A DNA stretch of 64,000 bases, taken from assembly GCF_902167145.1 (NCBI RefSeq), contig NC_050098.1, positions 109,468,207 through 109,532,206 of the forward strand, read 5' to 3'. The position numbers were made by a program, and so were the translations under genes. Shown in pieces: positions 46,783 to 57,670 of the stretch. The stretch is from Zea mays. Lineage: Eukaryota; Streptophyta; Magnoliopsida; Poales; Poaceae. Each line of letters starts with the position of its first letter. The stretch's first letter is position 1. The notes beneath the pieces were generated by a model that saw only the letters and a list, made by a program, of their open reading frames with translations, had not been told where the DNA came from and ran no database searches.

Positions 46783-49700
46783 ATGGCCGGGAGGCAGCGT
46801 CACGACCAGAACGAGCGCGTTCCTCCACCGCCGCCACCACCTCCCACTCTGCAGGAGCTCATGGCTCAGCAGAATGAGATCCTGAGGCAGCTGGCTCAAC
46901 GTCAGCCACCACCTCAGCATTATGGTGGTGGAGACCACCAACGTCACCCCGCGGCGGCTACATACCAGGAATTCCTCAGCACCCAGCCTCCATTATTCAC
47001 AAGGGCGGAGGACCCACTTGACGCAGATGTATGGTTGCGAGTGATGGAATCCAAATTTCCACTACTCCATGGGATGTGCTCAGAGGTCGCCAAAGTCAGG
47101 TTCGCCACCCAGCAGCTTCGCGGACCCGCAAGGACTTGGTGGGATCATTTTCTTGCTATGCAGCCAGAGGACCGAGAGGTTGAGTGGAGGGAGTTTAAGG
47201 CAGCTTTCAGAGGACACCATATACCAGCCGGGATCATGGACAGGAAACTCAATGAGTTCTTGGCACTCACTCAGGGCAACAGGACAGTGTTGCAGTATGC
47301 CCAGGCCTTTAATGACTTGTGCCAGTACGCGGGATATCATGCAGATACAGATGAGAAGAAGAGGGACAGATTCAGAAGGGGGCTCAGCACTAAGCTCTGG
47401 GATCGTCTCAACACCGTCAGGGCTAACAGCTACAATGAGTTGGTCAACATGGCTATCTCCCAAGAGGACTGCATTTCAGCTAGACAGGCAGAGAAGAAGA
47501 GGAAGGCCCCTGTGGCAGGACCTTCAGCTCAGCCACGGCGCTTCAGAATTGTGTCCGACACCCAGGGCAGGGGACCCCAGCAGCAGCAAGGGCGATGGGT
47601 GATCCGACCTCAGCAGCAGCAGCAGCAGGCACCCAACCACACCCAATTTCCAGCTCAGAGGAGCAATCAGCAGCAGCAGCAGTACCGCCAGGCTAATGAC
47701 AACAGATGCTTCACTTGTGGCAACACCGGGCACTATGCCAAGAATTGCCCTAGGAACCAGCAGAGGCAGGAGCAGAATGTCAATCAGAACCAAGGCAAGA
47801 GGCAGAAGGTGCAAGTGAGGCAAGGCAGGCTGAACTTCACCACCATGGCAGATATTCCAGAGGGAGCACCCGTCATGACTGGTATCTTTACAGTTTTGAG
47901 TTATCCTGCGATTATTTTATTTGATTCGGGTGCATCGCATAGTTTTATCAGTGCTAAGTTTAGTGCCAAATGCCAGTTGCCCTTCCACCATACCGATGGG
48001 GGCATTACAATTTCAACGCCAGGAGGCAGAGTTGCCACTTATCAAATTAACAGGCAAGTGCCTATAAAATTTGGTAGTCTGGTGATTAGAACCACCCTTC
48101 TCATCTTAGGATTGGATAGCGTGGATATTATTTTGGGAGCTGACTGGTTGACCAGGCATCAGGCAGTATTGGACATTGCAGCCAGAGCCATTGAAATTCA
48201 TTCCCCTGCTTATGGCGAGACTGTTTTGTATTTACCCGACCAGGGTTGTACCCGATCTTGTGCCTTTGTTATGTTAGAATCCCCGGTGGAAAAGATCCCA
48301 GTGGTCCGTGACTACCCAGATGTTTTCCCAGATGAATTGCCAGGGATGCCTCCTGACCGAGACATTGAGTTCGCAATTGAGTTGCAACCCGGGACTACTC
48401 CTATCTCCAAGAGACCCTATAGGATGCCTCCCGCGGAATTGGCAGAATTGAAGAACCAATTGCAAGAATTGTTGGACAAGGGGTTTATTCGTCCAAGCAC
48501 TTCACCATGGGGATGTCCAGCATTATTTGTAAAGAAAAAGGATGAGAGTTTGAGGATGTGTGTTGACTACCGTCCTCTCAATGCGGTAACCATTAAGAAC
48601 AAATACCCACTGCCCCGCATTGATGTTTTGTTTGATCAGTTGGTAGGAGCCAAGGTATTCTCCAAGATAGACCTTCGCTCAGGGTACCATCAGATCAAGA
48701 TCCGTGCTAGCGATATTCCCAAGACGGCTTTCTCTACCAGATATGGACTGTATGAGTTTCTGGTGATGTCTTTTGGGCTGACCAATGCCCCGACTTATTT
48801 TATGTACCTGATGAATTCAGTGTTTATGCCAGAATTGGATAAGTTCGTGGTCGTTTTCATTGATGATATTCTAGTCTATTCCAAGAATGAAGATGAACAT
48901 ACTGAGCACCTGCACATCGTGCTTCAGCGACTGCGCGATCATCATCTTTATGCTAAGTTGTCTAAGTGTGAGTTTTGGCTAAAGGAGATTAAATTCTTGG
49001 GTCACACAATTTCCCAGGATGGGATATCCGTTGATCCTGAGAAGGTACAAGAGGTGATGGATTGGAAACCCCCAACTACAGTGAGGCAAATTCGGAGTTT
49101 TCTGGGATTGGCAGGGTATTATCGACGATTTATTCCGGATTTCTCCAGAATTGCCAAGCCAATGACTGAACTGTTGAAAAAGGGAGTCAAATTTGAGTGG
49201 AGCCAAAAGTGCGAAGATGCCTTTCATACCTTGAGGCAGCATTTGACCACAGCCCCAGTGCTGGCCCAACCTGACAACACCAAGCCATTTGAAGTTTACT
49301 GTGATGCTTCTGGTACTGGTTTGGGATGTGTCTTGATGCAAGAGAACAGAGTGATTGCTTATGCTTCCCGGGCACTCAGGCCCCATGAGCAAAACTACCC
49401 TACACATGATCTAGAATTGGCAGCTGTAGTTCATGCTCTAAAGATATGGAGACACTACTTGATGGGAGCTCATTGTAACATCTACACTGATCACAAGAGT
49501 CTCAAGTACATTTTCACTCAGGCGGATCTGAACATGAGGCAGAGGAGATGGTTGGAGTTAATCAAGGACTATGATTTGGAGGTGCATTACCACCCAGGGA
49601 AGGCCAATGTTGTGGCAGATGCCTTAAGCAGAAAGGCCCAGTGCAATTGTATGAACATGGATGTAGGAGTGACCACCCTGTGTGATGAGTTGTGCAGATT

Positions 49701-51204
49701 GAACTTGGAAGTTGTTTCTGCGGGTGACTTAAGCTATATCTCGGTGGAGCCCACGTTGCAAGAGCAGATCATAAGGGCACAGGTTGAGGATAAGGGTGTT
49801 CAGATTATCAAAGATATGATCAAGCAAAAAGCAGAAAAATACGAGTGTTTCCGACAGGACAGCAAGGGAATTCTATGGTTTGGAGATCGCTTGGTTGTTC
49901 CTAAGGACCCTGAGCTTAGAAAGAAGATACTAGATGAAGCTCACCTTTCAAAATTCTCCATGCACCCTGGTAGCAACAAGATGTATCATGATCTCAGATC
50001 TCTATATTGGTGGACTAGAATGAAAAGGGAAATTGCCAAGTATATATCCGAGTGTGACACCTGCCAGAGAATTAAAGCCAGTCACTTGAAGGCAGCAGGC
50101 CCTTTGCAACCCCTTCCCATACCATCTTGGAAATGGGAGGACATTTGCATGGACTTCATAGTGGGATTACCCAATACCTCCAGACATCATGATTCTATTT
50201 GGGTTATCGTGGACAGGTTGACCAAGACTGCTCATTTCTTGCCAGTGCATACCACCCACAGGGCAGAGAAGTACGCTGAAATTTATGTTGATCAGATAGT
50301 AAGGTTGCATGGTATTCCCAAGACCATTATATCTGACAGAGGAGCACCATTTGTGGCACGATTTTGGGAGCAATTGCAAGAGTCACTTGGGACCCATGTC
50401 ATCCGAAGCTCAGCATATCACCCTCAAACGGATGGCCAGACAGAAAGGGTGAATCAAATATTGGAAGACATGTTGCGAGCATGTGCACTACACTACGGAA
50501 AAGATTGGGACAAGTGTCTGTCTTTGGCAGAGTTTTCTTACAATAACAGCTATCAGTCCAGTCTGAAGATGGCACCTTTTGAGGCATTGTATGGGAGAAG
50601 GTGTAGGACCCCACTAAATTGGTCTCAAGCAGGAGAAAGGGAAATTTTTGGGCTAGACTTGGTACTCGAGGCAGAGGCAAAAGTCAGAGTAATTACCAAG
50701 AACTTGGAAGCTGCTCAGACCAGACAAAAGAGCTATCATGATAAGAGGCGGAAGCCCCTACGGTTTGAGGTGGGAGATCATGTCTATCTTAAGGTATCAC
50801 CCACCAAGGGTGTTCAAAGGTTCGGGATCAAGGGCAAGTTAGCTCCTCGCTATATTGGACCCTACGAGATCAAGGAGGCTTGTGGACCCGTAGCCTATCA
50901 AGTGGAATTGCCACCTCACATGTCAGCAGTTCACAATGTGTTCCATGTATCTCAATTGCGGAAATGTGTTCGCCTACCCACCGAAGTACTGCCAGAACCA
51001 GACATTGAGTTAGAGCCAGACTTGTCCTACCAAGAGTACCCCGTCAAGGTATTAGATCAAAAGGAGAGATCAACTCTGGCAAGGACAGTCAGAATGTACA
51101 AGGTTCAGTGGAGTCACCATTCAGCAGAAGAAGCTACATGGGAGACTGAGGATTTTCTACGCTCTCGCTTCCCCGACTTTCTACCCAAAGGAGTCGGTAC
51201 GTAA
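46783..51204 (+). CDS. gag-pol: Intact gag-pol polyprotein of B (gag, protease, RT, RNase H, integrase, chromodomain)
   Basis: This is a 1473-residue polyprotein. The start at 46783 (MAGRQRH) matches the gag start of A; the frame is open 45 bases further upstream, but that ATG is not conserved. Features in order are a proline stretch near residue 12, the gag core, and the zinc knuckle C309-C312-H317-C322. The protease has D381-S-G. RT has the FIDD motif with D694 and D695. RNase H includes D841. The integrase finger is H1054, H1061, C1091 and C1094. The catalytic triad is D1124, D1185 and E1221, with exact 60- and 35-residue spacing. A chromodomain lies at about 1419-1467 (with WETEDFL). Gag and pol are in one frame, as is usual for plant chromoviruses. 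The chromodomain class is known to direct integration to heterochromatin. All catalytic residues are present. Confidence 0.97.
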   Translation: MAGRQRHDQNERVPPPPPPPPTLQELMAQQNEILRQLAQRQPPPQHYGGGDHQRHPAAATYQEFLSTQPPLFTRAEDPLDADVWLRVMESKFPLLHGMCSEVAKVRFATQQLRGPARTWWDHFLAMQPEDREVEWREFKAAFRGHHIPAGIMDRKLNEFLALTQGNRTVLQYAQAFNDLCQYAGYHADTDEKKRDRFRRGLSTKLWDRLNTVRANSYNELVNMAISQEDCISARQAEKKRKAPVAGPSAQPRRFRIVSDTQGRGPQQQQGRWVIRPQQQQQQAPNHTQFPAQRSNQQQQQYRQANDNRCFTCGNTGHYAKNCPRNQQRQEQNVNQNQGKRQKVQVRQGRLNFTTMADIPEGAPVMTGIFTVLSYPAIILFDSGASHSFISAKFSAKCQLPFHHTDGGITISTPGGRVATYQINRQVPIKFGSLVIRTTLLILGLDSVDIILGADWLTRHQAVLDIAARAIEIHSPAYGETVLYLPDQGCTRSCAFVMLESPVEKIPVVRDYPDVFPDELPGMPPDRDIEFAIELQPGTTPISKRPYRMPPAELAELKNQLQELLDKGFIRPSTSPWGCPALFVKKKDESLRMCVDYRPLNAVTIKNKYPLPRIDVLFDQLVGAKVFSKIDLRSGYHQIKIRASDIPKTAFSTRYGLYEFLVMSFGLTNAPTYFMYLMNSVFMPELDKFVVVFIDDILVYSKNEDEHTEHLHIVLQRLRDHHLYAKLSKCEFWLKEIKFLGHTISQDGISVDPEKVQEVMDWKPPTTVRQIRSFLGLAGYYRRFIPDFSRIAKPMTELLKKGVKFEWSQKCEDAFHTLRQHLTTAPVLAQPDNTKPFEVYCDASGTGLGCVLMQENRVIAYASRALRPHEQNYPTHDLELAAVVHALKIWRHYLMGAHCNIYTDHKSLKYIFTQADLNMRQRRWLELIKDYDLEVHYHPGKANVVADALSRKAQCNCMNMDVGVTTLCDELCRLNLEVVSAGDLSYISVEPTLQEQIIRAQVEDKGVQIIKDMIKQKAEKYECFRQDSKGILWFGDRLVVPKDPELRKKILDEAHLSKFSMHPGSNKMYHDLRSLYWWTRMKREIAKYISECDTCQRIKASHLKAAGPLQPLPIPSWKWEDICMDFIVGLPNTSRHHDSIWVIVDRLTKTAHFLPVHTTHRAEKYAEIYVDQIVRLHGIPKTIISDRGAPFVARFWEQLQESLGTHVIRSSAYHPQTDGQTERVNQILEDMLRACALHYGKDWDKCLSLAEFSYNNSYQSSLKMAPFEALYGRRCRTPLNWSQAGEREIFGLDLVLEAEAKVRVITKNLEAAQTRQKSYHDKRRKPLRFEVGDHVYLKVSPTKGVQRFGIKGKLAPRYIGPYEIKEACGPVAYQVELPPHMSAVHNVFHVSQLRKCVRLPTEVLPEPDIELEPDLSYQEYPVKVLDQKERSTLARTVRMYKVQWSHHSAEEATWETEDFLRSRFPDFLPKGVGT

Positions 51205-51453
51205 CCCCGAACCCACCCCCACCTGCCCTTTGAAATCAATTATAAGAAAAACCTAGATAACAAGGATAGTCTAAGTTGTGAATTTAACTTAAGAAGGGCT
51301 TCCTTCTGAAGTTGCAAAGAGGATGACATTCGAAGAGCAGTTAACAAGAGAAACTTAAGTGTAAAGGAAAAACACCGCCATCACCCCTTCAAGCATCCCT
51401 CCAAAGGGCTCTACCTGAAATCTCGGGGCGAGATTCCTTTAAGGGGGGAGGGC
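51205..51453 (+). promoter_or_regulatory. 3' untranslated region and polypurine tract of B
   Basis: Non-coding; the polypurine tract AAGGGGGGAGGGC (51441-51453) abuts the 3' LTR. Confidence 0.9.
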
Positions 51454-54400
51454 TGTAACACCCCAGGTGTTACTCAGGGTGTCCACCCCAGGGTTACCCC
51501 TTTTTACCCATTATCACATGAAGATTAAATTGGACAAAGTGTACCAAGCTTGGAATTCTAAGTCCTAAGCAAGTGTAATCCACCTTGGATGTCATGCCCT
51601 AGCTTATCATGCACATCTAAGTGGGGATCTCCCAAACCCTAAAGCAAAACCCCCATAGGCAATGGGAACCCTAATTGAAGCCATGATCAAAAGATCATGT
51701 AAACATTAAGATCATGGTTTGGGCCAAATATAAAAGTTGTAATATACTTAATAACCTACAATTAATAGTAAGGAAGTACCCCCAAAAAGTTTTCAGAAAA
51801 GCCCTAAAAAGTTCAGCTAAGATTCAACACAAGGGAGAATTCAGTTTTTGCCTAAGTACAAAAACTAACCCTTGCACAAAGATAACACATGTTCACCCTA
51901 ATCCCCTTTTCAAAACCCTTCGACCCAATTGACAAAATGGCGCCAAATTAACCCTAGAACACCCTGGAAAGACATGACACCTATCCTAGGGCGCTAGACA
52001 CGACTTGACACCCCTTTTGTCTTGGCTCGGGCTTGGCTAACACAGCAAACTTCTCCCCTCTCTATCTCCCTACCCCGACCATATCTCGACTTGGAACTCA
52101 CAGCGAAAAGATAGGATTTGGAGCAGAGAAGCGACCGTACACGGTGACCTTGCCAAGATACGCACGCTAGGGCACTCTAATCGGCCGTTGAACCATGGCA
52201 GAAGCAAGCTTCCATGTGTTCGACGCGAGCTGGCAACCGGGGGCGCGCTCAGAGCACGCCCGTGCGCGAACCCCCGCGCGCCCGCGGCCGCCCGTGACCT
52301 CGCCCGTGCCACGGCTATAAAGCCCACCCCAGTGCTTGGCGGCCTTCCCCGTTACCTCCTCCGTACCTCGCCGGACTTGCCCAAGCCAGCCATTAACTCC
52401 GGCGACCTCCCCGCGACCCGCCAGTGCCGCCCGAGAGCAACCACCGCGACCAGCCCCTCTCCCGTCCTCCTCCGTTCGATCCAAGCCCTCAGTTAGCTTC
52501 CTGGTGAAGCCGTGAGACTTGCTGAAGCTTGACCCGGGGGCCCTCGTCACCGGAGTAGCCCAATCGTGCTCACCGGAGTTCAAGAACCCGCCGGCGCACG
52601 TGGACCGGGTAAGCCCCTGCACCGTTTTCCAATTCCTTGCGCGCATGGCCTCTGTGTCACCCCGTGAAGCTCCTCGTGCACCCTAATTGAGCTATACCGC
52701 CGTGGTTTGGCCGGAGCAGGAGCCGCCGACGACCCCCGCCGCCTGCGCTCGTGGCCAGGGTAGCTCCGACCACCTCCGACACCGACCCGCACCTCGACGT
52801 GACCGTCGCAACCTCCCGGACGTCACTGACCACCCCGCCGGAGCTCTACTGCCGCCGGTAAGCCCCACCGCCGTAAACTATGCCGCGGGTACTGTTTAAG
52901 CCGGTCAGGGAGCGCGGGTTAGATTTTAGTTAAGTCTAGGGGGCTTTGCGCAATGTCAGTGACCCAAGCCAATAGTGAACCAAGGGCTGTTCTGTGAGAA
53001 AAGAAAAGGAAAAACCCCAGGGGCCTCAGCGCAAACCTGTTTTCTTTTCCATTTTCGAATTTACTTTCTTTTAATATGACAGATAACTTAATAAATGCAT
53101 AACTTGAAGAATAATCATCCAAAAATGCTCAAACCAATTTTGCTAGATTCTGAAATTCATGAACTATCAGATAAAAATAATAGACCCCATGACTTCTGTA
53201 TTTCTTTCTGAAGTTTTGAATTAAATAAGAAAACTACTCAAAACTCAATATTAGAAGGAAAAATAGGAATATTGTTTGACCAGGGTTAGAAAAATTTTGA
53301 GAAGCTTATATCTACCTACTAGACCAAGTAAAAATGTTAAACCCCTCTGTCTACTCCATTTAAATTAGTTTTACCCCTTATTCTATAATATGCTTGAGTA
53401 TAAGAAAATAGAAAATGTAATTAAATTAATGAACCAGAGAGGACCTCTATTTTTGTTAGGTTACTTGTTCAATATAGTTCACTGGAAAAATATATCATGC
53501 CCTGTTTTAGTGTAAAATAATTAAGATCTCTTTTAATTTAATAAAACAAGTGCAACTTAGAAGAATTCTACAAAAATAACCCCAAGGTAAAAACACCCCC
53601 ACCCTTGGGATAACTAATGTTTGGTTATTAAGAACTTAGGAAAAATAGGAGATCTGCTGTTTGACATTTTTCAAATAATAAGGTAGTAGAAGGAGCCTTT
53701 TTGACATTTAACTTAAGAAAATCATAACTAAATAACCACCCCTTAGTTTTCTGTGATTTTTAGCACAGAGACCTATTATTACCAGAGGATGCCAACAAAA
53801 ATAACCTTTAGGACAGAACCTACCCCTAACTAAGAGGTGTAGTGTGAAGTGGCCCATTTTGCCTAACTTTTGTTATTTTTGTTTAAAGCCTAACTTTTAT
53901 ACTTTAAGCCTCAAATTCTTAAAACAAGCTAGAATGGCCAGTGATAACCCACTGGAATTTTTACAGAATTTTTGGAAATTATTAAAACCCTGTTGTAGTT
54001 CAAACCTACCCCAGAAACCCTAAATGGGAATTAATGAAAAGAAAAAGAATGAGGTGAATTAAGGTTATCCTAAAACCTTTGTAATCTGTCCACTAAAATG
54101 TATCAAGGCAATACCAAACCACTATGTTATCCTAGAAGAAAACCTAAGCTTAAAGGGTCATAAGTCTATGTATCTATATATATACCACTAGAATCCCCGC
54201 ATGACTAAGAAAACCCTAAGTTACTTCTTAACTTAGTTCTCTTCCGCATAATATTATTAAATCCTGCATAATCATGACATACATGTTCATTGCATTCGAT
54301 AGACTGTAATCTTGCTGACGGAGAGTACATCCTCGTGCCGGAGCAAGGAGCTGCTCAGGAGGTAGCCCCAGATCTAGCACCCGAGTCTGCACCAGAGGAC

Positions 54401-55836
54401 CTGCCAGCCACTGCTTTGGAAGGCAAGCCCCGGTTTTATGCATAACCGTTATATATGCTATTTTACTGCACTTAATGTTTGTAGGCTTGTACCGTGCACT
54501 TAAGTGTAGGAGTTGAATGAAACCCTAGTTGCATGAACTCAGGATTCCCTTTGAGATGGATACTAGTATGCTAGGTCGAGTAGCTGCTTTAATAATTAGG
54601 GATCTCGGTAGAAGACGAGTGATTTTTCTAGCACTCACGCGAGGTCAGGACATTGATTGTACCCACTTTCATATCGTACTGATGTTGGGTTGTGGGCAAC
54701 AATCCATGGGGATTGGTTGTTCACGGGATGAAAATTTGAATAAGGATTAAGGTGTGGTACCGTGAGTCAAGCGTTTGAACGTACTAAACATATACCGAGA
54801 AATATGGTAAATCGGTAAGCCTAGTACCTGATTGAACCTGGCAGCAGATTGCCCTCCTCACGCGACCTGAGACGAGGTCTCCCATTCCGGTTATGGTGGG
54901 TACAAGTGCGGTCACTGCACGACGGCCAATCGGGGTCAGTGAGGCATTGTACGCCAAGGCGGTGAGCCCCACTCTGCTGACGGGGAATCGATGGGGACGG
55001 TTGATGTGTGTGGGGACAGAGTGCCCCTACATGTCGTGTGTTTAGGTTTACCTTTCAAGGATAAAAAACTCGATTCGAATCGTCTGCTTCTCGCAGCTAA
55101 TGAGACTGCTTGATCCATGCTGCTACATTGAGTAACAAGTGGAATGATGCGGAGATGATATAAGATGTTGATTGCTAAAATGTTTGTTACTTTGTATGAA
55201 TAGATAGTACACTTTTAGCCTTAAGAGAGTCACACTTAACTTTGACTAAGTTAAAATCTTGATTTAGAAACTCAGCTAGTGCTTTTGGCAACCAAACCCC
55301 ACAGCCAAACAGCTGCATGTCTAGAGGTAGAGGAGTAGACTCCTCACACCGGGTAAGTCTAGCTGAGTATTAGTATACTCAGCCTTGCTTGTGGCATAAT
55401 TTTTACAGGTTCTCTGGAGGAGATGGTTGCTGGGATAACTTGGCCGTCCACCTTGCCACCAGGTTGGACTGTTGAGTGGGACCCTGCCGTGGCTGAGGAG
55501 GAGCATGAGGAGTGATGGGACAGGCTTCCCCATCTCTCTATTTATTTACCGTTAGTTAAATTCCGCTGCACTTCAAACAATGATGGTTACTTTTGCAAAA
55601 ACTCCGATGATGATCATGGTGATGTAATAATTTAACATTGTGACATGTATGGTGTTATGCTTTATTGTATTTGCTCTGTGACTCACCTTCGAGTGAGATT
55701 GTGGTACTTGATCCTGTCAGTGGCCGTGTCGGAATAGATCCGAGGGATTGACGGGTTATTCCCATTTAAGTGTAGTCTAGCCTCTAAGGTGAGACTTGGG
55801 CACTTAAGTTGGAATAATTCGGGCAGTTCCGCCACA
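51454..55836 (+). repeat. 3' LTR of B
   Basis: It is 4383 bp, one base longer than the 5' LTR because of an indel near 52690. The TATA box is at 52316-52322. The small LTR reading frame is intact here too. Confidence 0.95.
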
Positions 55837-55841
55837 AAGGA

Positions 55842-56661
55842 ATCTTTGTAAAGGCTACATAGTGAAACCTTGCCTACTCACCTTGGTAGTGTTTAAGGGT
55901 TTGATTGGCCCAAGGAAAAAAGGAATCACAGCTCATGGGTAAAGTGTGCAACCTTTGCAGAGTGTTATGAAACTAATATATCAGCCGTGCTCATGGTTAT
56001 GAGCAGCCTTGGGAGCTCCATTGATTAGAGATACTATGATTAAAGATGATGATGAGGATAATTATGGTTTTAATGATTATGATTATGATTATGATTATGG
56101 TTTCTGGTGTTCTTTCCATTGGAAGGAGTACTTTTGGGTTAATAACTTGGGTTTAATGCTAAATCCTAGCTCTCTACTAGTAATAATTACCTGACCAACT
56201 AAAAGCAACTGCTAGATCTTAACCCCCACATAAAGCTAGTCCACCATAGCCAAACGGGACAATTGCTGAGTATGTTGATGTGTACCAACCCTTGCTTTAC
56301 AACACAAAACCCCCTCAGGTTGTCCACATTGCAACCACTACTCAGGAGAAGATGAAGTCGTGGAGGAGGATTTCCACGAGTTCCTAGACTATGATGAGTT
56401 CTAGGCGTGGGTTAGCGGCAAACCCCCAGTCGGCTGCCTGTGAAGGCCGTGTTTAGCTACATTTCGTTTTCGCACTTTGATCTATGTTAGTGACTAGGAT
56501 GTCTCGAGCATCATGATGTAATCAAATTAATACTCTTTTATGTTATTATTTGAGCACTATGTGATGATGTCCAACTATGTAACTGCTGTGTACGTGAATT
56601 GCTGATCCTGGCACGTACATGGTTTGCGTTCGGTTTGCCTTCTAAAACCGGATGTGACACA
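55842..56661 (+). repeat. X LTR, right part and end
   Basis: It continues 40753 after removal of B. It includes the shared block GCAACCTTTGCAGAGTGT (about 55948), a short ATTATG microsatellite near 56075-56100, and a candidate exon b (56319-56404). That exon follows CCCCTCAG and encodes 27 acidic residues ending in TAG. The LTR appears to end GTGACACA near 56661. No primer-binding site follows, so this is a 3' or solo LTR. Confidence 0.7.
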
Positions 56662-57670
56662 CGCCTTCCCCCAAACTATGATCCCCTTGTCTTAGCAAAA
56701 TTTCCCTGGCATCAAGGAAAAATAACTACCACTATACTGAAATGTTGCTCGAAAATAATCTCTTGAAGAACTTTTTCCAACAATGTTATCACTAATGGTA
56801 GCATTGGAGAATGAAGGATGTCATGGATATGATGAGACGAGTTCTCAAATCTAAGGTCTCAAGAAGTAAGGAAGGAAGTGTGTTGTTGTTGGGAACTGGA
56901 CATAACATAACACAGTCCCAAATAGCCTCACAAATTAGTATTCATTTTGCCAAACGAATTGTCGTCTTTGTTTTCGATGAATGAATCATCTTTATTTTGC
57001 CAAATGAATCATCTTTGTTTTGCCAAATGAATCGTCTTCGTTTTGGTGAATAAGTCAACCTTCGTCGAATGAATCAATCTTCATAGAATGGATCAAGCTT
57101 CGCTAAATGAATCAATTTGTAGCTAACTAATCAACTCCGAGACAGGGAGTATGGTATAAAGCATGTTACTCACTAGATTATAGACTAGCTCCAGCTATAC
57201 CAAAACAAAGGGTGTAATTAATAAATCTCCCTTAGAAAAATGTAAATATATGTGTTGCACAAAAGTAAATAGAGAAATTTCCGACAACCTAAGTCATCGA
57301 ACATAAGCCCTATACCATCTGACGATATCCATTGGAGATACGCTATGTCCGACAGCCGCCAGGGTCTATTGGCACTTATATTAGGTAATGGCCATGACAA
57401 CATCTAGTGGGCCCCACGCGTTATGACCGACGACCTGCTTGCGGGTTGTCAGATATAACGAACTTAACTCTAACGGTTGCATGGGAGCTATTGGACCTAA
57501 ATTGGTGGTATGTCCGATGTCCCATCGGCAGTCATCGAGCCTTATAGTCCGACGGTGTGCAGCCAGGCCATCAGACATAATGAATTCAATGAAGTCTAAA
57601 ATTCTCCATGTTTTTTGATAGTTCCCACAATTCACAAAATAATAGATTTCATACCCATCAGATTCATCTA
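56662..57670. other. Unassigned intergenic DNA
   Basis: No gene is recognised. A degenerate repeat tract lies at 56943-57120. Around 57279-57560 there are several copies of a TCCGAC/ACCGAC-type motif, which might be the subterminal region of a DNA transposon; the terminal inverted repeats were not found. Confidence 0.5.
56943..57120. repeat. Degenerate ~22-bp repeats (TTTTGCCAAATGAATC type)
   Basis: TTTTGCCAAATGAATC or close variants occur in series around 56943-57035, then decay into shorter AATGAATCAA units. Confidence 0.65.

Larger units (their letters stand above)
40759..55836 (+). mobile_element. B: complete, young Tekay/Del-clade chromovirus
   Basis: The perfect target duplication AAGGA (40754-40758 and 55837-55841) flanks LTRs of 4382 and 4383 bp. 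The primer-binding site, ORF0, a single open gag-pol and the polypurine tract are all intact, total 15078 bp. The LTRs differ at about two dozen sites (about 0.5 percent), roughly 0.2 million years at 1.3e-8 per site per year. It is the only potentially autonomous element in the window. Confidence 0.95.

Noticed and set aside
47080..47463. Minus-strand ORFs across gag-pol of B
   Set aside because: They are shadows of the strongly conserved plus-strand polyprotein and have no motifs.
56009..56194. Short Asp/Tyr-rich ORF in X
   Set aside because: It is produced by an ATTATG microsatellite and is not related to the candidate exon b in X.
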